From Sphaerisporangium sp040649355 (GTDB lineage Bacteria; Actinomycetota; Actinomycetes; Streptosporangiales; Streptosporangiaceae), in contig NZ_JBICTU010000026.1 of assembly GCF_043197795.1 (NCBI RefSeq), forward strand, positions 62,001 through 126,000: 64,000 bases of DNA, read 5' to 3'. Position 1 is the first letter of the stretch. Each line of letters starts with the position of its first letter. The translations under genes were made by a program, and so were the position numbers. This document shows, one piece after another, positions 51,439 through 59,598 of the stretch. Under the pieces are notes generated by a model that saw only the letters and a list, made by a program, of their open reading frames with translations, was not told the DNA's origin and did no database searches.

Positions 51439-51968
51439 GACTCCTCCTCGGGCGGCTCCTCGGTGGGCCGCATCAGGCGCGCGTACCCGAGTTGTAACCA
51501 GTCGGAGACGGCGACGGCGGACATGGTGGCCCCCACGAGGCGGGTGAACGCGGGGGCGAAGACCATCCCGGCGGCGTAGGCCGTGGCGACCCACTGCGCG
51601 ACGCAGAAGGGGCAGGTCACAAGCTCGCCTACGGCATGCTTGATGCCGTGGCCGCGAACCTCCTCCCTCAGTTCGGCAGGTCCGCTCAACCCGGCGTAGC
51701 GTGTGAAAGGTGCCCGGAACGGGCTCGTGACCGGGTCCTTCGTGATCGTCCGGGAGAGTCGGTGTGTGCTCAGCCCCATGAAAAGCAGATCCATCGGGGG
51801 GATCCGCGCCGGTGGCCTGGCGCCCGTCAGCTTGCCCAGGGCGAGCAGTCCCGCCACCGTGCCGCCGTAGACGCCGAGAACGCGCAGGTAAGATCCAAGC
51901 GGCCGATCGGCTCCGTTCTCGTAGGCCCGTTCCTCCTTACGAAGTGTGCTCGTGAATATGTTGGTCAT
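51435..51968 (-). CDS. DUF1360 membrane protein
   Basis: About 177 aa. The family block LLFMGLSTHRLSRTITKDPVTSPFRAPFT near residues 60-90 and LVTCPFCVAQWVATA near 117-131 identify DUF1360, a sporulation/stress-associated membrane family (CotJ-like neighbourhood in other bacteria). The internal ATG is chosen; a longer version of 11 more residues is possible. A GCAT-N15-GGGTAG motif lies just upstream on the minus strand. Confidence 0.85.
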   Translation of the reverse strand: MTNIFTSTLRKEERAYENGADRPLGSYLRVLGVYGGTVAGLLALGKLTGARPPARIPPMDLLFMGLSTHRLSRTITKDPVTSPFRAPFTRYAGLSGPAELREEVRGHGIKHAVGELVTCPFCVAQWVATAYAAGMVFAPAFTRLVGATMSAVAVSDWLQLGYARLMRPTEEPPEEES

Positions 51969-52008
51969 AGGCCGCCGCCTACCCTCCCGGGGCACGACCA
52001 TGCGCCGT

Positions 52009-52034
52009 GTTTGGCCTACGGGGAAGGCGGGTAG
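52009..52034 (+). promoter_or_regulatory. SigB/SigF-type promoter
   Basis: GTTT-N16-GGGTAG, about 38 bp before the nucleotidyltransferase-like gene and back to back with the DUF1360 operon. Confidence 0.6.
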
Positions 52035-52071
52035 GTGCGATCTTCAGCCTGCGCTCGTTTGGGGGTGAGCC

Positions 52072-52674
52072 TTGGGAAGTCACACGCATGAGGTGACCGA
52101 CGCGATCATCGACACGTTGAAGCGCGCCGGGTCCGTGCTCAAGGCCGAGGGTGTGCGGTTCGCGCTCGCCGGCGGCTGTGCGGCCTATGCCCGCGGCGCC
52201 GCCCCTTCGTTGCACGATGTCGACTTCGTGCTGGTCGAGGAGGACGTGCCTCGCACGCTGGAGATGCTCAGGGAGGTCGGGTTCCGCACGGCCAGGCCGC
52301 CGGAGGACTGGCTGGTCAAGGCGTTCGACGAGGGCGACAGACTGGTCGACCTGATCTTCAGGATCGAGGAGCGCCCGGTCACGCCGGAGATGATCGGCAG
52401 GGCCGACATGATCAACACGGCGGCGCTGAGCCTCCCCGTCCTCGACGCGACCGACCTCGTCATCTCGTGGATCCTGCCGATGTCGGAGCACAGCTGCGAC
52501 TACGGGTCGATGCTGCCGCAGGTCCGCGCCCTCAGGGAGCAGGTCGACTGGGACCGGGTCGCCGTCGTCGCGTCGGTCTCCCCGTACGCCTCGACGTTCC
52601 TGACCCTGCTCGACCGGCTCGGCGTGGCCTGCCCCAAGCCCCCACCCGACGACGCCGACACCCGCTGGCCCTGA
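52072..52674 (+). CDS. nucleotidyltransferase-fold protein (MNT-like)
   Basis: About 200 aa. FALAGGCAAYARGAAPSLHDVDFVLV near residues 30-55 contains the GG and the paired aspartates (DVD) of the pol-beta-like nucleotidyltransferase fold. The third acidic residue may be in RLVDLIFRIEE. It may modify a small molecule or a partner protein. A TTG start with GGGGGTGA just upstream is used; no toxin/antitoxin HEPN partner is adjacent. Confidence 0.75.
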   Translation: MGSHTHEVTDAIIDTLKRAGSVLKAEGVRFALAGGCAAYARGAAPSLHDVDFVLVEEDVPRTLEMLREVGFRTARPPEDWLVKAFDEGDRLVDLIFRIEERPVTPEMIGRADMINTAALSLPVLDATDLVISWILPMSEHSCDYGSMLPQVRALREQVDWDRVAVVASVSPYASTFLTLLDRLGVACPKPPPDDADTRWP

Positions 52675-52700
52675 TCTCTCGGCTCGCCCGGCGATGGCCT

Positions 52701-52814
52701 CAGGCTTTGTACGGTGACGAACTCAGGCTTTGTACGGTGACGAACTCAGGCTCAAACGGCGATCTCCGGCGTATACGGCGGAAGACTGGCGATCTCCGGG
52801 CTATACGGCGGAAG
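52701..52814. repeat. two consecutive tandem duplications (23 bp and 27 bp units)
   Basis: CAGGCTTTGTACGGTGACG... (23 bp) occurs at 52701-52723 and exactly again at 52724-52746. Then a 27-bp unit beginning GGCGATCTCCGG occurs at 52758-52784 and 52788-52814. All contain TACGG. The repeats fill the gap between two genes and end in a terminator hairpin. Confidence 0.8.
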
Positions 52815-52838
52815 GCCGCGCCTTGGAGGCGCGGCCTT
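52812..52838. terminator. 11-bp hairpin terminator
   Basis: AAGGCCGCGCC pairs with GGCGCGGCCTT around 5 nt and is followed by CGCTTCTT. It separates two convergent genes. Confidence 0.8.
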
Positions 52839-52863
52839 CGCTTCTTCCCGGGCGGGTGATGGC

Positions 52864-53229
52864 CTAGAGGGTGCCCGGCCCAAACGGGAAGCGGCCATAG
52901 TAGTCGCCCACCTGGTTGCGGTACGCGGGCTCCTTGAACGCGGCCTCGTCGAACTCCGGCGAGTCCTTGATCTCCTGCTTGGTGCGGCTAAGGAAGATCT
53001 TCTTCTCCTGCGGGTCGATCTGGGTGACCGTGCTCGCGGGAAGCATGACCTTCTTACCGAAGATCCAGGGACCGGTGTCCACGATCAGGTAGCTCTCGCC
53101 CACCTCGTAGGTGGCCTCGTCGACTGAACCGATCTTGCCGTCCGTGGCCTCGACGTGGTATCCGACCACGTCGAAGTTCTGGTTGGCCCCGGTGACGGTC
53201 GGGCTGTAGCTCCAAAGATCCTGCTGCAT
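52864..53229 (-). CDS. PRC-barrel domain protein
   Basis: A 121-aa protein. NFDVVGYHVEATDGKIGSVDEA and YLIVDTGPWIFGKKVMLPAS form the PRC-barrel, a small beta-barrel seen in RimM and in many stress proteins. The C-terminal part DSPEFDEAAFKEPAYRNQVG resembles the tail of this stress branch. GGGAG precedes the ATG, and a SigB-type promoter lies 44 bp upstream. Confidence 0.88.
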   Translation of the reverse strand: MQQDLWSYSPTVTGANQNFDVVGYHVEATDGKIGSVDEATYEVGESYLIVDTGPWIFGKKVMLPASTVTQIDPQEKKIFLSRTKQEIKDSPEFDEAAFKEPAYRNQVGDYYGRFPFGPGTL

Positions 53230-53272
53230 GTTCGCGTTCTCCCTTCGATTGCCTTCGTCGGGACTCTCCGCC

Positions 53273-53296
53273 CTACCCGCTCATCCCCCGCCAAAC
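53273..53296 (-). promoter_or_regulatory. SigB/SigF-type promoter
   Basis: On the minus strand GTTT-N14-GGGTAG, matching the stress-sigma consensus in both boxes. Confidence 0.65.
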
Positions 53297-53465
53297 GTCG
53301 TCACGCGGATACGTCGGCCTTGCGCGACGGTAAGGCCGACCGACGAGCGGCCCGCCGGCACGTACGATCCTGGAGAGACACGCCTGGTAGACACACCCGT
53401 TGGGGTTCTAAGCCGGGCAGATGTCACAGCCACCCCGTTTGTACCGCTAATCTGGATGGGGTCGC

Positions 53466-53542
53466 GCGCCGCTAGCTCAGTTGGTTAGAGCAGCTGACTC
53501 TTAATCAGCGGGTCCGGGGTTCGAGTCCCTGGCGGCGCACCA
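53466..53542 (+). tRNA. tRNA-Lys (anticodon CTT), copy 2
   Basis: The same 77-nt sequence as copy 1, including the encoded CCA. The upstream flank is unrelated to that of copy 1 and has its own TAATCT box 12 nt before the tRNA. Confidence 0.97.
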
Positions 53543-53561
53543 CGGCTGACGCTGATGACCT

Positions 53562-53590
53562 GGGCATCCTCGTTCACGACGAGGGTGCCC
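53562..53590 (+). terminator. tRNA terminator hairpin, copy 2
   Basis: GGGCATCCTCG and CGAGGGTGCCC pair around 7 nt at the same distance from the tRNA as in copy 1. From here to 53855 no gene is seen. Confidence 0.7.
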
Positions 53591-53855
53591 AGAGTCATTT
53601 CGCGGCCCTCGCCCGGCAGTCGCCGGGTGGCCTGACCTGCAAGTAGCCGGCGTGTCCGGGAGCGCCGCCTCACCGAGCAGCACCCGATCAGCGATCAGCG
53701 GGTCCGAAGCATCGGCTGGAGCGGCCCATGAGGTCCCAAGCCTAGAAATCCTCATACGCCCTGATAAGCCATGATCGCTGCGTGCGACCGGCATCTCACG
53801 GATCAAGCATTGACAGGCCCCCGGCCTCGAAGCAGTCGTTGGATGTGAGGTGGAA

Positions 53856-54296
53856 ATGATCGTGAAGCAGATAGTCGGCTTCGCCGCAACGGGTGATCTG
53901 AAGGGACTTGAAATTGGAGATCCCTGGTTTAAGGCGCTACGTGTGCTTGGTCCTCCGGACGGCGAGACCGAGGGGCCGGATGACAAGATGTATGCCTTCG
54001 CGGGAGTCCAGATTGGTAGATCGCGCAGCGATGTCATCTGGTATATAGCAATAGAGCCTGCCGGGGAAAATGTGAACCTGCCGGTCGGTCTATGCGATTC
54101 GGGAAGAGGGCTGACTCCTCGCCGAGATGAGCTGCTTGCCGCGTTGCGCGACCGGGGGGAGGTAGTCATTGAAACCCAGCCCTACGTGCCGGATGAAACA
54201 TGGTGGCAGGTGGTCGGGTCGGGCGTCCTCATGGACTTCGACGAAGATGGACTCCTCTCCGTTGTGGTGAAGGACGATTTAGCGCTGAAATCCTAG
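53856..54296 (+). CDS. unrecognised 146-aa protein
   Basis: A soluble, acidic protein beginning MIVKQIVGFAATGDLKGLEI and ending GLLSVVVKDDLALKS. Its size, acidity and many Trp and Asp residues resemble Imm-type or SMI1-like proteins, but I cannot name a family. GAGGTGG precedes the ATG. Third-position A/T is more frequent than in the surrounding genes, suggesting import near the tRNA. Confidence 0.7.
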   Translation: MIVKQIVGFAATGDLKGLEIGDPWFKALRVLGPPDGETEGPDDKMYAFAGVQIGRSRSDVIWYIAIEPAGENVNLPVGLCDSGRGLTPRRDELLAALRDRGEVVIETQPYVPDETWWQVVGSGVLMDFDEDGLLSVVVKDDLALKS

Positions 54297-54355
54297 TCGA
54301 GCTGGTGGGGGTAATCGCCTTGCTCGGTCGTCGGGGGGTGGATACGTTCGGCAAC

Positions 54356-55045
54356 ATGGCAGACGAAAGCGTGCGTGTCGCGCGGCTGTTGGACGCCCAG
54401 GCCAAAGCGGCCGAGCTGTTCCGCGAGGTGGAGACGCGGGGCCTGATCGCGAGTGGGCGCGGCGAACGCGCGGTCAGTGACAGCATCCGTGATCTGGCCA
54501 ACGAGATGTTCGGCACAACCCGCCACTGGCACAAGCGGATCGTGCGATCCGGGCCCAACACCCTCCAGCCGTACCAGGAGAACCCTCCGGATCGGATCAT
54601 CGGCGAGGACGACATCGCCTTCGCCGACTTCGGCCCCATCTTCGAGGCATGGGAGGCCGACTTCGGGCGCACCTTCGTGCTCGGCGACGATCCCGTCAAG
54701 CATCGGCTGCGCGAGGATCTGCCCGCGGTCTTCGCCGCCGGACGCCGCGTCTTCGAGGCCGAGCCGGATATCACCGGGGAGCGACTGTATGCCGAGGTCG
54801 AGCGGCTGTCCGCCGAGGCCGGGTGGGAGTTCGGGGGTTCGATCGCCGGGCACCTGGTGGGCGAGTTCCCCCACGAGAAGATCGACGGCGCCGACATCGA
54901 GTCCTACATCGCACCCGGCAACGAGACACCGATGCGACGCACCGACCGGGCCGGACGGCGCTGCCACTGGATCTTGGAGATCCATCTGGTCGATCGGGAA
55001 CGCGGGTTCGGTGGCTTCTACGAGGAACTGCTCGACCTTGGATGA
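54356..55045 (+). CDS. M24-peptidase-like (aminopeptidase P fold) protein
   Basis: About 229 aa pita-bread-fold protein. Possible metal ligands are Asp in FADFGPIFEAWEADFGRTF (two aspartates), His in AGHLVGEFPHE, Glu in WILEIHLVD and Glu in FYEELL, the D-D-H-E-E order of M24 enzymes. It lacks the N-terminal domain of classical aminopeptidase P. TACGTT lies 7 nt before the ATG, so it is probably leaderless. Confidence 0.7.
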   Translation: MADESVRVARLLDAQAKAAELFREVETRGLIASGRGERAVSDSIRDLANEMFGTTRHWHKRIVRSGPNTLQPYQENPPDRIIGEDDIAFADFGPIFEAWEADFGRTFVLGDDPVKHRLREDLPAVFAAGRRVFEAEPDITGERLYAEVERLSAEAGWEFGGSIAGHLVGEFPHEKIDGADIESYIAPGNETPMRRTDRAGRRCHWILEIHLVDRERGFGGFYEELLDLG

Positions 55046-55267
55046 CCCGCCCTTCGGGAGCCCGTACACCGACTAGGAGGCGGCGCGCCGCGGCTGGGCC
55101 CTGCTCGCCTGCGACCCCGGTGACCACCCATGAGACCGTCGACGCCTTTCGGTATCCGTCGAAACCCGGGTGAACCATCCGCGTTGCCTGTGGCGTCTTT
55201 CGGCCTGAGGCGGTCCTGATGGGGAATGAGGCAGGCGATGGCAATATCGATCAAGGGAGTGTCGGCC

Positions 55268-55477
55268 ATGCGGTTGAGCGCGCGCAACAAGATCCCGGCG
55301 AGGGTGACCGCCGTGACCCACGGTGAGGCGACGGCGAATGTGGAACTGGACGCGGGTGGAGTGCGGTTGGTGGCTTCGATCACCACGGAGGCCGCAGAGG
55401 AGCTGGGCCTGTCGCAGGGCAGCGAGGTGATCGCGCTGATCAAGGCCTCCGACCTGATCTTGGCCGTGAAGGACTGA
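55268..55477 (+). CDS. TOBE/Mop-domain molybdate-binding protein
   Basis: A 69-aa protein. MRLSARNKIPARVTAV is the classic opening of molbindins; VELDAGGVRLVASITTEAAEELGL and VIALIKASDLILAV complete one Mop repeat. Such proteins oligomerise and bind molybdate or tungstate. No mod transporter genes are adjacent. GGGAG precedes the ATG. Confidence 0.9.
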   Translation: MRLSARNKIPARVTAVTHGEATANVELDAGGVRLVASITTEAAEELGLSQGSEVIALIKASDLILAVKD

Positions 55478-55579
55478 GGACGGGACCCACGCCGGACGGC
55501 CAGGATGGAACGGCCGTCCGGCTTGGTGAGACCACCGCGCCGCTGGGGCCAAGCGCACCGGGTTCGGTAGCCTTTGCGC

Positions 55580-56374
55580 ATGGTGGAGAGCGATCGCGAG
55601 AGGTTGCGGGAGACCTTCAGCGAGGACGCTGAGCTGTATGACCAGGCCCGTCCGGGTTATCCGCCTGAGGTGTTCGAGGATCTGGCTGATCTGGCCGGAA
55701 CCCGCGCGGGGTGCCGGGTGCTGGAGGTCGGCCCCGGGACGGGGCAGGCTACGGTGCCGTTGGCCGAGCGGGGTTGCCAGATCGTCGCGGTGGAGCTCGG
55801 GGCGGCGATGGCCGTGGTGGCTCGCCGCAATCTGGAGCGTTTTCCGCTGGTCAACGTGGTGACCTCGGCGTTCGAGGAGTGGCCGCTGCCGGAACAGCCG
55901 TTCGACGTCGTGCTGTCGGCGACGGCGTTCCACTGGATCGACCCGGCGGTCAGGGTGGGCAAGGCGGCCGACGCCCTGCGCGTCGGTGGTGCGCTGGCCA
56001 CCATCGCCACCCATCATGTCGCCGGCGGCAGCGAGGACCTCTTCCGCGAGGTGCAGCACTGCTATGAGCGGTTCGACCCCTCGACGCCGCCGGGACTGCG
56101 TTTGCTCCCCTCCAGCGACATCCCCGCCGACAGCGCGGAACTGGACGGGTCTAAGCGGTTCGGACCGGCCGTCTTCCGTCGCTATGAGTGGGAGTTGTCG
56201 TACTCGACCGCGCGATATCTCGATGTGCTGCGTACCTACTCCGGTCACCGAATGCTGGAGGAGGGTGCGCGAGATGGGCTGCTGAGCTGCATCGGATCTC
56301 TGATCGAGCGACACGGCGGCCAGATCAGCAAGCGCTACCTCACCGAGCTGCGAGTCGCCCACCGCCTCACCTGA
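55580..56374 (+). CDS. class I SAM-dependent methyltransferase
   Basis: About 264 aa. Motif I is VLEVGPGTGQATVPLAERG near residues 47-65 followed by AVELG; FDVVLSATAFHWIDP near 112 is the post-II block of the UbiE/type-11 class. The opening FSEDAELYDQARPGYPPEVFEDL is typical of actinobacterial small-molecule methyltransferases. TAGCCT stands 6 nt before the ATG, hence leaderless. Confidence 0.88.
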   Translation: MVESDRERLRETFSEDAELYDQARPGYPPEVFEDLADLAGTRAGCRVLEVGPGTGQATVPLAERGCQIVAVELGAAMAVVARRNLERFPLVNVVTSAFEEWPLPEQPFDVVLSATAFHWIDPAVRVGKAADALRVGGALATIATHHVAGGSEDLFREVQHCYERFDPSTPPGLRLLPSSDIPADSAELDGSKRFGPAVFRRYEWELSYSTARYLDVLRTYSGHRMLEEGARDGLLSCIGSLIERHGGQISKRYLTELRVAHRLT

Positions 56375-56497
56375 GGCAGCGGGGGAGAGCCGGTCGCGTC
56401 ATGGTCGAGCATTCCGACGATGACCGGCTGGGCATGGGGATTAGTACCGTTCGGCGTTATCGTGGGGTCAAGGTTCGGTCATCGGAATGGATGTGCG

Positions 56498-56720
56498 ATG
56501 TCTCCACCGGGTGCGGTGGTACCGGTGAGTGGTGCCGGTGCCGGTCGGCATCAGTGCGGAGTGTTCGACTCGGATGCCGCGCGCAGGAAGATGACCGCTG
56601 ACGCCGTACGGGCGGGCCTGTCCGGCGGGCAGCGGGTGATGTACTTCAGCGGCGGGCGCGAGCCTCACGAGGTTCTGTAGGAGCTTCAGGCCTATGGGAG
56701 TGCCCGCGCCGCTCGCTCCG
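56498..56720 (+). pseudogene. MEDS-domain sensor relic
   Basis: RHQCGVFDSDAARRKMTADA, then GLSGGQRVMYFSGGREPHEVL, matches the beginning of a MEDS (DcmR-type) sensory domain. A TAG stop follows EVL, after which ELQAYGSARAA continues the same reading as if a CAG codon had mutated. The rest of the domain is missing. MEDS is often fused to STAS domains, and a STAS gene lies 0.6 kb away on the other strand. Confidence 0.55.
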
Positions 56721-56733
56721 TGACCCCCGCCGG

Positions 56734-57066
56734 TCAGCCGGCGGAGACTGTGGCGGTCCTGCCGTTGGCGTTCGAGATGTCCGCCGGCGCGGGGTCCAGA
56801 TGGCCGCCCTCGCGGTCGTGACGGTCGGCGTCGGCGTCGTCGAACCAGACTCCTCCGTCGCCCAGGTAGCGGAAGCAGATGGGCCGATCGGCGGGGACGG
56901 AGATCGTCACCTGGTAGACGTCGTCGTCCTGCCGCATCGGATGGGCGTAGGGATCCCAGGCGTTGAAGTCGCCCACGAGGGAGAGGCCGGCCGGCGCCTG
57001 GTCGACCGGCACGGTGAAGGTGAGTTCGACAAGCCCGTTCTTGGCGGGCCGACCACGTTTGATCAT
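56734..57066 (-). CDS. CBM48 (isoamylase N-terminal/AMPK-glycogen-binding-like) protein
   Basis: A 110-aa single immunoglobulin-like domain: VELTFTVPVDQAPAGLSLVGDFNAWDP and YQVTISVPADRPICFRYL with the GDFNxWDP carbohydrate-binding signature. The C-terminal tail is acidic. Stand-alone CBM48 proteins may bind glycogen or serve as regulatory subunits. GGAGGACAAACG lies directly before the ATG. Confidence 0.88.
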   Translation of the reverse strand: MIKRGRPAKNGLVELTFTVPVDQAPAGLSLVGDFNAWDPYAHPMRQDDDVYQVTISVPADRPICFRYLGDGGVWFDDADADRHDREGGHLDPAPADISNANGRTATVSAG

Positions 57067-57256
57067 CGTTTGTCCTCCAACTGCCGGTCATGTCCGCGAC
57101 GAGAGAACGTACGAAGTGGTCATCTGACCGCCGATGTCGCGGAAAGCTGCCCCCCGGGCAGCCGTATCTGCGTCCTACCCCTGGCCGTCGTCGGGGATTC
57201 CTGCGCGTGTGCCAAGCACAGCCATGGATTCGCTCTGGCCCTTACAGGCGGCCGGG

Positions 57257-57649
57257 CTAGTGGTACACGGGCATGAAACCGTCCGCGCCGTCGGGCCGGA
57301 AACCCTCGGGCGGGAAGCCGTCAGCCCTCTCTGGTAGGAGGTCGGTCGTCTGGAGGACGTCACAGAGCCGGGTCAGCTCCAGCACGCGGTGGAGGAAGCC
57401 GTGCACTCCGCTCAGCCGGAGAGAGCCACCGGCCCTGTCCGCCGCCATGTGGCCTTCCAGGAGGGCGTCCACGCCGGTCACATCGCAGAAATCCAGGGCG
57501 GACGCGTCCACGACCAGGGTGGTGTGCCCGTCGCGCAGGAGATCGTCGAGGGTCCCGGCCAGGAGGCCGGTCGTCGCGAGATCAAGATCGCCTGCCAGCC
57601 TCAGCACCGTGACAGGCGGATGGTGTGACACGGAGATTATTAATTGCAT
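57257..57649 (-). CDS. STAS-domain anti-anti-sigma factor-like protein
   Basis: A 130-aa protein. VTVLRLAGDLDLATTGLL and TTLVVDASALDFCDVTGVDALLE give the STAS fold; the usual phosphorylatable serine position is D-x-T (CDVTGVD). A 25-residue Phe/Gly/Pro-rich tail follows. It would bind an RsbW-like kinase; one candidate is encoded at 8.8-9.2 kb, and the stress-type promoters nearby make sigma-B-like control plausible. Confidence 0.85.
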   Translation of the reverse strand: MQLIISVSHHPPVTVLRLAGDLDLATTGLLAGTLDDLLRDGHTTLVVDASALDFCDVTGVDALLEGHMAADRAGGSLRLSGVHGFLHRVLELTRLCDVLQTTDLLPERADGFPPEGFRPDGADGFMPVYH

Positions 57650-57961
57650 GGCTATTTAGGTGCTTTCATCGGATTTGGGTGCTATTTCCAAATCACGCTA
57701 CCCCTCGGCATCTCATCTATCGGTAACGTCACGGCCTGCCGTTCGACGTGCGACGTCGTGCTGTTCCAGGGGGAGTCACGGTTCGGGCAAATACGCAAAG
57801 AGGAAGGAGCGTCCGCGTCGACAGGGACGAGGATCAGGGGCGTCGTCCCACCCCCGGTGGACGGCGCGCGGATCCGCCCGCGTGCCCCCCGTGTAGGGCT
57901 CCATCGGCGGCGTGCCCATCCCGGCGCGGCTTTCGGCCGGAGCCCGGTAGGGCACACCGGG
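57650..57961. other. intergenic region without a recognisable gene
   Basis: The first 80 bases are A+T-rich; read on the minus strand they contain GGGTAG (57709-57714) without a good partner box and would be the STAS promoter. The rest is G+C-rich and shows only shadow frames. Confidence 0.45.
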
Positions 57962-58195
57962 TCAGGTCGTGGCGGGCTCGCCGGGATCGCTCGGGGCCTT
58001 GAAGCCGGTCGCCTTGTGCGAGCCGTCGCAGAACGGCTTGGTCGACGACCGGCCGCACCGGCACAGCGCGACCGTCGCCCTGCCAGGGTCGATGGGACGC
58101 CCGTCCTGGGTCATCAGGGCGAACGGCCCACGTACGAGAAGCGGGCCGTCCTCACACGGCGTCACCGTGACCAGGTCCTCACTCCGCTGAGCCAT
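57962..58195 (-). CDS. CDGSH iron-sulfur domain protein
   Basis: About 77 aa. CRCGRSSTKPFCDGSHKATGF is the complete CDGSH motif (three Cys and one His binding a [2Fe-2S] cluster). The first half, with GPLLVRGPFALMTQDG, is the usual actinobacterial extension. The start just after GGAGAG is chosen. Likely electron carrier or redox sensor. Confidence 0.92.
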   Translation of the reverse strand: MAQRSEDLVTVTPCEDGPLLVRGPFALMTQDGRPIDPGRATVALCRCGRSSTKPFCDGSHKATGFKAPSDPGEPATT

Positions 58196-58367
58196 CTCTC
58201 CATCGTGCCCGGCCGGGGGAAAGCAAATCCACCACTCCACCACGTGGGGAAACATCCCACTTCACGGGGAGACCCCCGCCTTGGGCATGGGAGGAAACGC
58301 GGCACCGTGCCGCAGGGATGGGAACACACAAGCGAGGATCGACCGATCGCGCGGTAGCATGTGGCGC

Positions 58368-58439
58368 GTGGCGCAGATGGGTGAGTGGGCGTTCAAGTTC
58401 CGCTGGAAGTCCCGTAAGAAGTCGCGTGCGAGCCGGTGA
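58368..58439 (+). CDS. candidate leaderless microprotein
   Basis: VAQMGEWAFKFRW, then KSRKKSRASR, 23 aa, strongly basic. The GTG lies 7 nt after TAGCAT (58355-58360), the same spacing as other leaderless starts in this window. The internal ATG (MGEWAF) is an alternative start. There is no family evidence; the case rests on promoter spacing and amphipathic, basic composition. Confidence 0.4.
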   Translation: MAQMGEWAFKFRWKSRKKSRASR

Positions 58440-58476
58440 ACCCTCGGTCACCCGCCGCTTCGGGTAGGGGGTTGGT

Positions 58477-59433
58477 GTGGACCTTTCCGCCGCCGAGAGC
58501 GAGCTGTACGGAGGCACGCCCGACGACTTCGTGGAAAGGCGCAGGCACCTGGCCGCCGAGGCCAAGAAGGCGGGTGACGCCGGGCTCGCCAAGCTGATCG
58601 GAGCGCTGCGGCGCCCCACCGTGTCGGCGTGGGCGGTCAACCGGCTCGCCAGGTCCGATCCGGACGAGCTGGCGCGGCTGCTCGACCTCGGCGCGGAACT
58701 GCGTTCGGCGTGGGCGTCGGGCGAGCCGATCGGCGGCATCGACCAGCGGCGGGGCGAGCTGGTCTCCGGTCTGGTCCGTACGGCCCAGTCGCTGGCGAGC
58801 GAGGCGGGGCGCCCGCTGCGCGAGCCGGCGACCCGGGAGGTCGAGGACACCCTGCACGCCGCGACGATGGACCCGGCGGTGGCCGAGGAGGTACGCGCGG
58901 GCTCGCTCGCGCAGCCGCGGAGCTACGCCGGGTTCGTCCCGACCGGCGAGCTCGCCGAGCCGGGCGCGGCGCCGACCGCCGGGACCGTACGGCCCGCCGC
59001 CGAGCAGCGAGGTGACGGCGCGAAGCGCGGTGACGGCGCGAAGCGCGGTGATGCCGGGAAGCGCGGTGACGGCGCGAAGGGTGGCGACGGGGCCGCGAGG
59101 AAGCGGGCAGGGAAGCCGGACGAGGCCGCCAAGAAGCGCGAGGAAGAGGAACGGCGCCGTCGGCTGGCCGAGCGGTCGGCCGCCGCCGACGCCGAGGCGC
59201 GCGACGCGGAGCGGGCCCTCGGCGAGTGGGAAGCGGAGGTCGGCGACGCCGGGAGGGCCCGCGCGGCCGTAGCGGAGGAGACGGAGCGGCTGCGCAGGGA
59301 GCTCAAGGCCGCACTCGACCGGCAGGAGACGGCCGAGAAGCGGCTGACCCAGGCCGAGCGGGAACATGGCCGCGCCGCCCGCCGCGCCGCGGAAGCCCGC
59401 CGCCACTCCGACGAGCTCCGGCGCAAGCTGTAA
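58477..59433 (+). CDS. actinobacterial coiled-coil protein of unknown function
   Basis: A 318-aa protein. The first 140 residues are a conserved-looking globular part (ESELYGGTPDDFVERRRHLA, PTVSAWAVNRLAR). Residues 175-205 are Gly/Lys/Asp repeats (RGDGAKRGDGAKRGDAGKRG) encoded by 15-bp DNA repeats. The last 100 residues form a long charged coiled coil rich in Glu, Arg and Ala. GTG start. Proteins of this plan occur in many actinomycetes; no activity is known to me. Confidence 0.75.
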   Translation: MDLSAAESELYGGTPDDFVERRRHLAAEAKKAGDAGLAKLIGALRRPTVSAWAVNRLARSDPDELARLLDLGAELRSAWASGEPIGGIDQRRGELVSGLVRTAQSLASEAGRPLREPATREVEDTLHAATMDPAVAEEVRAGSLAQPRSYAGFVPTGELAEPGAAPTAGTVRPAAEQRGDGAKRGDGAKRGDAGKRGDGAKGGDGAARKRAGKPDEAAKKREEEERRRRLAERSAAADAEARDAERALGEWEAEVGDAGRARAAVAEETERLRRELKAALDRQETAEKRLTQAEREHGRAARRAAEARRHSDELRRKL

Positions 59434-59598
59434 GCGCCTCCGGTCGAGAATCCGGCCCGTGATGAGGGGAGACGCGCAACCGGGGTAGGCATGGAGGTAG
59501 GCCCTCGTCGTCTCGTGCGACCGGGGCGGTCCGGCGTGGTGGCCCTTCCCGGGTCGCCACGGCGCAGCGGCGTGCCGAACACAGGGGGAAACACCGCG

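Noticed and set aside
52701..52814. 23- and 27-bp repeats considered as plasmid or phage iterons
   Set aside because: Only two copies of each, no replication gene nearby, and they sit in a gap ending at a terminator.
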